From Diphasiastrum complanatum (taxonomy: Eukaryota; Streptophyta; Lycopodiopsida; Lycopodiales; Lycopodiaceae), in NCBI GenBank assembly GCA_029204225.1, contig CM055095.1, positions 22,839,133-22,879,541 on the forward strand: DNA of 40,409 nt. The letters are read 5' to 3'. Numbering within the stretch: position 1 is the stretch's first letter; each line of letters starts with the position of its first letter. Of the stretch, positions 33,383-40,409 are shown one piece after another. The notes under the pieces are model-generated. The model was not told the DNA's origin. It saw nothing but the letters and a program-made list of their open reading frames with translations, and searched no databases. A program made the position numbers and the translations under genes.

Positions 33383-34697
33383 TCAAGTGTGGCACACACA
33401 CCATGAATGATAGCTTCACAATCGCCAGGAGACGCCAAACTGATGAGGGGAGAGAAAAGAGGCAAAAATTTGTTGATACTGAAAACACACAGAGCGACTT
33501 ACAAGATGAAGGAGGACTTCACCAACAACGATAGGACAAATGTTGTTTGAGGCTTTAGTCATGGCGATCAAATGAGACGTAGTTAAAAGATGTGCAACAG
33601 AAAAAGGATGTAACCAGAGGCGATAAAAGAGCAAACTTGAAAGAGTTGAACAAAGCCACTAGCAGAGTCCTCAGGCGGAATGCAATCACGTAGATGTTCG
33701 TAGACCAAACCAGAGAAACCACCAGCAGCAAGACGAGGACTAAGATGGAAGACACGAGAGAAAGAATCACGATCAAGCAGTCAACATCAGGCACAAAGTC
33801 CTCCACAAACAGGGGAAGAACGCCTTCAAAAGCAAGATGAAGAGCTTGGAGAGAAGCAATAGTATCAATAGAAGAGAGAGTGAGCGTGAGAGGAGCTAAA
33901 GCTCGAGCGACATGAGAATACTCACCAATTTGCCCTAGATGTAGTGTGCGACGAAGACGACAATGAAGAGGTGGGGCACCTTGAGGATGAGAGTCATGTG
34001 AATTGCGAGCAACAAGTGTCTGGACAACGAACAAAGTGTTCATCATGAAGCGTTTTCCAGTCTCCTGATAGAAAGCGATGAAGGCATACACGAGTTTCTC
34101 TACAACCAACATCTCCACCCCTCAGAGGGAACAGAAGGAACAGATTCCAAGCCGCAATGTCATAGGGGTAAATAGCCAAGCGATCCAGAGGAAGATGCAT
34201 AGCAAGTTGAGTTCCACGATGGAGAGCTAGGAGAATATGAAAGTAAAGTCTAGGATAAGGGAAGCCCAAGTGAAAAACATCGAGGATGTCAAGGGAAGAA
34301 ATCCAAGACCAAGCTGAAGTAGATGGCGAATGAGGTGCTGAGAAAGGAGGGCGATCCTAAGACGACTGAAACAATGTAGGGCAAGAACGCTGGTGACGGG
34401 CAAGACCTCCTCTATGAGAGAAAAAACGACCACAAGCATGGCAAGGAACCTATTCAGGGGTTGAGAAGGCAATGCAACAAGGGTCGAAGGAGGTTCACAA
34501 CCAAGCAAGGGGGCAACAATGCCAAGGGAAGAGTTGGCCAAAGGAGGAACAGAGGGTGAGGAGGTAAGCATGGAACCATCAACAAAAACCATAGCCTGAC
34601 ACGAATGAGAAGGGGAGGAAACAGGTCCTTTGTTACTGAGAGGACAAAGGCGAGAGATGTCTGAAGCCAAAGGGGTCCCAATGATGGACCACTTCAC
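33383..34697 (-). pseudogene. Non-LTR-type reverse transcriptase with N-terminal zinc finger
   Basis: The informative frame runs leftwards with some stops. It contains a C2H2-like finger (CHACGRFFSHRGGLARHQRS then Cys; 34443-34381). After one TAG comes a conserved region with YPRLYFHILLALHRGTQLAM, LPLDRLAIYPYDIAAWNLFL and GGDVGCRETRVCLHRFLSGD. Further on is FSGLVYEHLRDCIPPEDSAS near 33715-33650. After a shift near 33590 it gives SHLIAMTKASNNICPIVVGE and LSPHQFGV, and after another shift ASPGDCEAIIHGVCATLD. These match the early RT motifs of a plant and algal retroelement RT family, where the phrase is usually RPIAVGE and HQFGV..GGCEA. The gene stops where the chromovirus LTR begins, so the catalytic YxDD region is missing. 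Longer open frames at 34118-33555 and 34697-34227 are in other phases and are shadows. Confidence 0.72.
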
Positions 34698-34754
34698 GAA
34701 CTGAACTGAGATCTTCTCTCTCTCTTTTTGAATTTTTTTTCTTCACACCGAAAG

Positions 34755-35475
34755 TGTTAGATTTTAATGCTCAGCCTTAACAATTGTTCAAGTAATGAGC
34801 ATCCTGAAAACAGCCGAAAGCCGACTACATATTTCGGACCTTTGCATTTTTCGCAATCTTCATATTTTGCCTTAAAACATTTTTTAAGACACCTTCGTCT
34901 TTTTTCGCCCTCTTCGCATTTTTCACACCTTCGAAAAAATGCGACAGTAACCAAAATGCCTTGAAATCCATTTTAGGCATACCTTCGGGATTTACATGCT
35001 TTCTCTGTTCAAAGGCACCTTCAGAAATTTTTGAATTTTTTCCAACAGTGGCAGACCGACTTCACCAAATTGTCATCAACCCTAAAACAATCGGATAGTT
35101 GAATATCCCAAGGGCGGTTACCTACTTTGTACATATACAAAGACTGGCGTAAATAGCATTCAATGCTTGTAAGATATTTTTTGAAGACACTTGTAAATAT
35201 ATACTACTAGTTGAATCAAGCTAAAATGGTTTTTAACAATCATAGTTATCTGTAGCCACCATAATCACGCTCAACAATCAAGCTGAAGTTATCACTTCAA
35301 GCATTGTGCTCACTGTTTGATATTAATTAGAGTGCATTTTTGTCTCACTACTGTATCGTTCATTTGCGCAATTTGTCTGAATCATTCATCTTGAATATTT
35401 CTGCTGCTAACTATTGTGTTTTCGTTCCTACATGCTTATGCTTAATCTTCTGCTGCCGGTCACCCATGTTTTACA
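34755..35475 (+). repeat. 5' LTR of the deleted copia element
   Basis: It starts TGTTAGATTTTAATGCTCAG and ends near GTTTTACA, just before the primer-binding site. The part up to 35337 matches 37081-37669 with scattered substitutions and indels. Confidence 0.88.
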
Positions 35476-35478
35476 ACA

Positions 35479-35490
35479 TGGTATCAAAAC
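35479..35490 (+). promoter_or_regulatory. Copia primer-binding site
   Basis: TGGTATCAAAAC, three bases after the LTR end. It resembles the complement of the initiator tRNA-Met 3' end (usually TGGTATCAGAGC in plant copia elements) and would prime minus-strand DNA synthesis. Confidence 0.85.
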
Positions 35491-35597
35491 GGGCATTTCA
35501 GTAATCTGCAATTCTACTGCGGATTATCAGTCTTGTTTCTATCAAGACGTTTTCTATAACAAGCGTGCAACCAACATTATTCTGATTTCAAATCAGA

Positions 35598-36086
35598 ATG
35601 GATCCATGTTCTAGTTCATCTCTCATTGACAAACTCGATGGAGACAACTACCATATCTGGAAATTTAGGATGAGAGTCATACTACTAGCCAAAGAACTGT
35701 GGGACATTGTTGATGGCACAGAGCTCAAACCAAAAGGTAATGCAGCCAGCATCACCAAGTGGAGACTGAGAGATGGCAAAACATTTGCCATGATCACCCT
35801 CAACATCAAGGATACTCAGATCGGCCACATACGTGCCGTTCAGACTGCTAAAAATGCATGGGACATCTTAGCAACTCTCTACGATATCAAGGATATTACT
35901 TCTAAGTTACACTTGAAGAAGAAATTCTTCACCCTGAGAATGTATGATGCAGAAAGTGTTTCGAGTCATCTCAACATGTTCAAAAATCTTATCGAGCAGA
36001 TGATTGCAATTGGCTCAGTCATAGAAGATTCTGATGCACTCATGACTCTATTATCGAGTCTACCTGAAGCGTACAAAATTGGGTGA
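35598..36086 (+). pseudogene. Copia gag, N-terminal part intact
   Basis: A 162-codon frame with LIDKLDGDNYHIWKFRMRVI, KELWDIVDGTEL, QTAKNAWDILATLYD, FFTLRMYDAESVSSHLNMFK and DALMTLLSSLPEAY, the copia gag (DUF4219/UBN2-like) fold. It stops just after SLPEAYKIG. The zinc knuckle and protease expected downstream have been deleted. Confidence 0.9.
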
Positions 36087-36139
36087 TGGCAATTTCTACC
36101 CAGTAGCACCTCACTCTTCAGACACAAACTTGTGGCCGG

Positions 36140-37028
36140 ATGTAGACTGTTTCCACAAGGGGAGCTCTCTATTTCCTAACCTTCATCAACGACTTCTCTC
36201 GAAGGACTTCTACTTATTTTATGAAGAACAAGTCCAAAGCACTCAAGTTCTTCAAGCAGTTCAAGGCATCTGTAGAAAACCAGATCCAGAGGAAGATCAA
36301 GGCTCTACATAGAAGCTAGATGATAAAAGCAGAAAACCGATTTTCATTGGCTATACAGTCTCCTCAAACTAAGGCAAAAACGGAGAAAATGAAGCGCTAC
36401 CGGTTTCAATCCATCATCGGCTCATTGATGTATGCAATGATCTGCACGTGACCAGACCTTGCATATTCAATTAGTACACTTAGCCAGTTCCTATCAAATC
36501 CAGGCTTAATTTATTGAAAAGCACTAACAAAGGTCATGCAACAAAAACTCTCAGCATCTGCTATGGAGGCAGCCAAACTGCCAACATCCTTGAAGCCTAC
36601 ACAATTGCGGATTGGGGAGGAGATGTTGATACTAGAAAATCAACTTTTGGTTTGTATTTTTATACAACCAAGGCCCAATCTCATGGAACAACCAGAAGCA
36701 GACCTTAGTTGCATTATCATCAACGGAATCCGAATACATAGCTGCCTCAAATGCAACCAAAGAGGCGATCTGGCTAAGGCAATTGTTTGCAGACATCAAC
36801 CTTGCACAAACACTTCCTACAACAATCTATTGTGACAATCAAAGCACAATAGCACTATCTCTCAATCCGAGATTTCACTCTCGAAGCAAACATATTGAAA
36901 TTAGCTATTATTACCTTAGAGAGAAAGTGCATAGCATGGAAGTAGCATTGGTTTTCTATAGGACAAAATACATGGTAGCAGATTACTTCACAAAGGCTCT
37001 ATCAAAGGAGCATCAGGCTCAGATTTAA
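36140..37028 (+). pseudogene. Copia integrase scrap joined to RT end and RNase H
   Basis: Near 36165-36300 one frame reads FLTFINDFSRRTSTYFMKNK and QFKASVENQIQRKIKALH, the start of the integrase core. By 36400 the sequence has jumped to the end of RT (FQSIIGSLMYAMICT), then LSICYGGSQTANILEAYT, DWGGDVDTRKST and, in a third frame, STESEYIAASNATKEAIWLR. The frame 36783-37028 has TIYCDNQSTIALSLNPRFHS and MVADYFTKALSKEHQ, the RNase H end. The join removes roughly the second half of integrase and most of RT. Confidence 0.88.
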
Positions 37029-37080
37029 CAATATGTTAAATCTGAAGATCAAATCTTTTCAGGATCCACATTAAGGGGAG

Positions 37081-37669
37081 TGTTAAATTTTAATGCTCAG
37101 CCTTAACAATCATTCAAGTAATGAGCATCCTGAAAACAGCCGAAGGTCGACTACATATTTCGGACCTTCGCATTTTTGTCAATCTTCGTTTTTTGCCTTA
37201 AAATATTTTTTTAGCCCTCTTCTCATTTTTCGCACCTTCTGAAAAATGAGACATAGTAACCAAAATGCCTTGAAATTCATTTCAGGCATACCTTCGGGAT
37301 TTTCGCACCTTTGGGATTTACATGCTTTCTCTGTTCAAAGGCACCTTCGGGTTTTTTGGGATTTTTGCAACAGTGGAAGACCAACTTCGCTAAACTGTCA
37401 TCACACTGACCCTAAAACAATTGGACAGCTAAATATCCCAAGGGCGGTTACCTACTTTGCACATATACAAAGACAGGCGTAAATAGCATTCAATGCTTGT
37501 AAGATATTTTTTGAAGACACTTGTAAATATATACTACTAGCTGAATCAAGCTAAAACAGATTTTTTAACAATCAGAGTTATCTGTAGCTAGCGTAATCAT
37601 GCTCAGCAATCAAGTTGAAGTTATTACTTCAAGCATTGTACTCACTGTTTGATATTAATCAAAGTGCAT
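37081..37669 (+). repeat. 3' LTR of the deleted copia element, truncated
   Basis: It begins TGTTAAATTTTAATGCTCAG directly after the purine tract TTAAGGGGAG and follows the left LTR up to AAAGTGCAT at 37669. The last ~138 bp of the left LTR have no counterpart. Several substitutions and small indels separate the two LTRs, so the insertion is not recent. Confidence 0.88.
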
Positions 37670-37893
37670 CACTTTAGTGTAAACGCAAATTCTAAAAGAA
37701 CTTTTTCAACTAGTGGCCAATTGTATGTTCTTATTGGCATACCTTGGGAGGGTGTGCATGCCCCTATAACTAATCTAAATTTTTCACAATTTTTGTGAAA
37801 CATGAAGTTATTATCATATATGCACAAAATATACAGTACAAAAGTGAACTTCAATAATTTATACAAAATACTAAAAAGGATATATAGATAATG

Positions 37894-38230
37894 CTAGGCT
37901 AGATACTTGAATTTTCCTAGAGGGAGTGAATTATCAGTAGAGAATCTCTTGTGCCAACGGTAAGGAAGGAGACCAATGGGAGTTGAATTACCCAAAAAAG
38001 AGAGAGGGAGGGCTTCTAAGGTGGCCAACATAATACGTAAATAGAGTGGGTTGAAGAACATGATTCCAACCACCCATAGGCAAAGGAGAATGAGCAGTGA
38101 GGTAAAGCTCGAGGGAGGAGAAGGTAGCAATGTTGTCATTAGCTTCAATGTCCAACGTGTAATGCTTCATGTTATCGAGATGACGTACAAGGGGATAAAG
38201 TGCCACAAAAAGTGTTATGACATTTTTCAA
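37894..38230 (-). pseudogene. Possible C-terminal fragment of a non-LTR RT
   Basis: Two overlapping frames read SSLELYLTAHSPLPMGG and, one shift later, FFNPLYLRIMLATLEALPLS then FLGNSTPIGLLP. An LP..GG phrase followed by a helical Leu-rich segment resembles the region after the RT core in the zinc-finger RT family seen at 33.4-34.7 kb. The match is loose. It lies on the wrong side of that gene to be its continuation, so it would be a separate copy or a rearranged piece. Confidence 0.35.
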
Positions 38231-38620
38231 TCATCCCACGATTGCAACATTTATTTTGATGTCAATCTTTGGCACAACTCCCCTCTTTTAGCGTTCAAGC
38301 ATCAACTTCGTCCACGTTACATTTGTGGACCACTTTTGGAGGGTCGTCATAGCACAAATATGTTGAAAAAAGTGGCCTACGAAAATCATCACAAATACTT
38401 GCTGCTTGATCATCCTTTTCGAAGGTTGAACATGCGATTTTTTTGGGGGGCAAGGAAATAATCGTTTAACTACACCACCACTCTCATGCATGGGAGTAGC
38501 GGAATGGCATGGTGAATGGTTTTAAACATCATGATGTTAATTTTTCATGGATTGAATCTATTGATGGTATGAAACGGTTGTCTATTTTCCATAGAAATAT
38601 CCAAAACATAAAAAAGCCAT
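38200..38620 (+). pseudogene. CACTA-type transposase (TNP2-like) fragment
   Basis: The frame ending at 38461 reads HQLRPRYICGPLLEGRHSTN, then MLKKVAYENHHKYLLLDHPF and RR. This follows the TNP2/Transposase_21 pattern in which a Cys-containing segment precedes a Y(M/L)GHR(R/K)FLP..HP.RR motif. Past a frame break come RLTTPPLSCMGVAEWHGEW and FKHHDVNFSWIESIDG, ending GMKRLSIFHRNI, where the family has a KRSIFFELPYW-like motif. Only this central part is present. TNP2-type transposases move CACTA (En/Spm) DNA transposons; no CACTA-type ends were found nearby. Confidence 0.55.
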
Positions 38621-38693
38621 GGCCTCTACAAGATATACTAACAACTAGACAATCTTCTCTGTTCTCACTCTCCTCCAAAAGATAATAAATCTC

Positions 38694-38806
38694 TATATCT
38701 CCTAAATCTGTATCTCCTAAATCTCTCTCTCCTAAATCTCAATCTCCTAAATCTCAGTCTCCTACTTCCCCCCATATTAGCTCCCCCCCCCCCCCCCCCC
38801 CCCCCC
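38694..38806. repeat. 15 bp minisatellite and poly-C run
   Basis: Four copies of CTCCTAAATCTNNNT at 38699-38758, plus a partial fifth, are followed by a 24-base C run at 38783-38806. Confidence 0.9.
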
Positions 38807-39140
38807 AACATCAGGAGTGGAGGTAGATGTTTGTAAATGTAAAGGTCGAATCAATTTTAAAGGACAATTCAATGTGTGGTTTATCTGTAACACTTCCAGC
38901 ACCCCCTGTGCTTGCTTTTGTAAATACTCCTCAATATGTACAGTATGGCACTAGGTCCTCTATACAGTTTTAAGATGCCCAAGACTAATTTAGGTCTTCC
39001 CCTTAGTAAATTAGATACAGGTGAATTAGAAAGTAGGGATAAAATGTTAGGCAAGAACGTCGGAGGGGGGGGGCATTCAATATTGGATGGAGTTTTTCCC
39101 AGAGCACCCCAATTTTTATAGATGATTCCCATTACAATTC

Positions 39141-39526
39141 ATGGCTGCCTTTGATTTCCCTGATTTTGAAAGTCTGCATGCTAATATGCTTCAACACATC
39201 AGATTGGGGACTCCAATCCTCATGCTCCCATACATAACCAAGTAAGTGTATGCTTTTCAGATTTAATTAAGTTGATTTTTTTATATTAATTTTTGATTTT
39301 ACCTGCATTCTCAAAAACATATTGTTTCCGATTGCAGTGAGCATTGGAGCTTATATGTGCTTTTCTTATATGTCAATGATGAGGGTGTCTCTAATCCACT
39401 TTGTTTGAAAATGAACTCTATTACACAAACCCACAAAATTGCGAGGAGCCATTTGAAGAAAATACTAAACTTTTTCCAGTACCAGGTGCAATAGCCTATA
39501 CGAAGCTTAAAATGGTTGATGCACAG
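39141..39526 (+). pseudogene. Ulp1/C48-like cysteine protease exon pair
   Basis: Exon 39141-39241 encodes FDFPDFESLHANMLQHI and GTPILMLPYIT, ending in AA before GTAAGT. Exon 39338-39526 follows a TTGCAG acceptor. Splicing restores an Asn codon, giving ITNEHWSLYVLF, the catalytic-His motif (HW) of Ulp1-type SUMO-protease-fold peptidases. Then comes LKMNSITQTHKIARSHLKKI, where the family usually has LDS; the catalytic Asp appears as Asn. A shift within the exon is needed to reach VPGAIAYTKLKMVDAQ before the second GTAAGT. The Gln and Cys region (family pattern QxNxxDCG) is not found. Ulp1-like genes occur both as host SUMO proteases and as passengers in plant MULE and CACTA elements; the nearby CACTA fragment favours the latter. 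Confidence 0.55.
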
Positions 39527-40054
39527 GTAAGTAAATTTTAATATCGATTCGACGAGCGTCTTTAGTGTTTGGATTTTTGGGAAGGGCCCCGATTTTCTCA
39601 GATAATGATCTAATAGACATCGCAATAGGAGGGCACTACCAGCTGCCACCTCTCTTGGCCCATAAGATGCCACATGGCAGATTTTCTAATTGCTTTTTGG
39701 TAACTCCCACTGGTCAAACAATGATGAAAAGAAACCACGTTTTTTGTTTATAGCTGAGGAGGGCCCATCGCGACTAAGAATCCATGATTCCTGAGCGGAT
39801 TTTCAATAGGAAGGACCGCCACTTGTCCCACCTTGGACAGTGCCACGTGGCAGGTCCTCCCTTAGGGCCCCAACCATTTTTTTTAAAAACTTTTACTTGA
39901 ATTAAAAAAAAAACAGCGGAAGGAAGAATAGAAAAAGACGCATAAAAAATGCATTTTAAACCCGTTTAAAATCCGTCAGAAGCACCAAAACTTACAAGAG
40001 AAACTCTACGGATCACCGCACCTGCTTTTAACATGCAGTGGCTCTAATACCGTA
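39527..40054 (-). other. Leader of a minus-strand LTR element, with palindromes
   Basis: No gene was recognised. Reading leftwards from the LTR and primer site, this would be the untranslated leader of an LTR element. It contains TGCCACGTGGCA at 39841-39852 (a perfect 12 bp palindrome with a CACGTG core) and TGCCACATGGCA at 39668-39679 (one mismatched central pair). How far left the element extends is unclear. Confidence 0.4.
40040..40051 (-). promoter_or_regulatory. LTR-element primer-binding site
   Basis: On the minus strand GGTATTAGAGCC starts three bases after the LTR end. It is one change from the GGTATCAGAGCC complement of initiator tRNA-Met used by many plant LTR elements. It shows that the LTR to its right is a 5' LTR of an element pointing left. 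Confidence 0.8.
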
Positions 40055-40409
40055 TGTTACAAACTTACTTACTGCAAACCTCAGATGCCGATTAACCACA
40101 AGAGACCGAACGATTCACGTTCCACCCCGCCATAGGACCTAATCCGGGTCCACCCACCGTGCCCTAGCCTATGACCGTATCAAGCTGGATCTGACCTCCA
40201 TCCCAGACGGCGCCCCATACTACTGCCTAGGCTCTCATCCATCTCCTGCCTCGTGCTAGCAAATATCCTAGTCGTGCACAACGCTCCTCCATCCACCTCC
40301 TCCTAGGTAGACAAAATAGATGGCAAATGAGTCCTCCTCCCGTTATATACCTCCAAGGAGAGAGACTCCAAGCCATGTGCACTCCAAGATCATGACATGT
40401 GGCAACCAT
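40055..40409 (-). repeat. 5' LTR (partial), same family as the LTR at 32962-33382
   Basis: Its end TGTTACAAACTTACTTACTG and long stretches such as CCATCCCAGACGGC and CATCCACCTCCTCCTAGGTA match the reverse complement of 32962-33382 with perhaps 85-90% identity by eye. About 355 of an expected ~420 bp lie in the window; the rest is cut by the right edge. Confidence 0.9.

Larger units (their letters stand above)
34755..37669 (+). mobile_element. Internally deleted Ty1/copia retrotransposon with two LTRs
   Basis: Left LTR 34755-35475, primer site, gag, a short piece of integrase fused by deletion to the end of RT and RNase H, polypurine tract, and a right LTR lacking its last ~130 bp. The internal region is only about 1.6 kb. 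Protease, most of integrase and the RT catalytic box are missing, so the element depended on others for movement or was deleted after insertion. Confidence 0.92.

Noticed and set aside
33555-34118. 187-codon minus-strand open frame rich in hydrophobic residues, a possible membrane protein
   Set aside because: It is out of phase with the zinc-finger RT frame, whose conserved motifs lie in a different frame across the same bases; the hydrophobic sequence is a shadow.
34227-34697. 156-codon minus-strand open frame
   Set aside because: It overlaps the zinc finger in another frame. The finger-containing frame is better supported despite a stop.
38051-38230. N-terminal part of the plus-strand frame 38051-38461
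   Set aside because: The transposase-like homology begins only near 38200. The earlier part is antisense to the possible RT fragment and has no motif.
38936-39121. 61-codon plus-strand frame before the protease exons
   Set aside because: It could be an upstream part of the same protease gene, but no motif supports it and a G-run interrupts it.

Overview
This is nuclear DNA of a land plant. It holds one apparently intact multi-exon host gene set among retrotransposon wreckage, decayed host-gene exons and simple repeats. The evidence is a MYB-CC (GARP/PHL-type) transcription factor with plant GT-AG introns, Ty1/copia and chromodomain Ty3/gypsy elements with tRNA-Met-like primer sites, a plant RLCK-type kinase remnant and plant ABCB-type ABC transporter exons. 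Base composition is AT-rich and there are very long perfect (GA)n/(CT)n tracts. A non-LTR reverse transcriptase with a zinc finger is compatible with a seed-free lineage such as a fern or lycophyte, but that is only a guess.

Layout. 1-1600: nested tandem repeats. 1600-5430: mostly gene-free, with one decayed ABCB exon at 3.5 kb (+). 5.4-7.3 kb: a directly duplicated ~0.5 kb block. 7.4-8.5 kb: two long CT tracts and a poly-C run. 8.7-9.3 kb: a dead receptor-like cytoplasmic kinase exon. 9.3-11.8 kb: AT-rich, short duplications only. 11.8-14.2 kb, minus strand: the MYB-CC gene, six coding exons, 412 codons. 14.2-19 kb: gene-poor, with a second ABCB exon (minus strand) that joins in phase to the one at 3.5 kb. 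19.0-20.0 kb: a foldback element and two GA tracts.

20.1-33.4 kb is a retroelement nest. A Ty3/gypsy element (20.1-23.0 kb), whose protease and N-terminal RT half are inverted relative to its C-terminal RT/RNase H half, ends in an LTR inserted in the RNase H of a minus-strand copia element (23.0-26.9 kb). A decayed coiled-coil ORF of unknown identity follows (28.2-29.2 kb, minus), then a chromovirus (29.4-33.4 kb, plus) whose 3' LTR cuts a zinc-finger/RT gene (33.4-34.7 kb, minus).

34.7-37.7 kb holds an internally deleted copia element with two LTRs. 37.9-39.5 kb holds remains of a non-LTR RT, a CACTA-type (TNP2-like) transposase and a Ulp1/C48-like cysteine protease with an intron. The window ends in a 5' LTR (minus strand) of the same family as the chromovirus LTR at 33 kb.

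Only the MYB-CC gene looks functional; it probably encodes a nuclear regulator. Everything else recognisable carries stops, frameshifts or truncations. Boundaries of decayed elements are approximate, all family assignments are by eye, and no database search was run.
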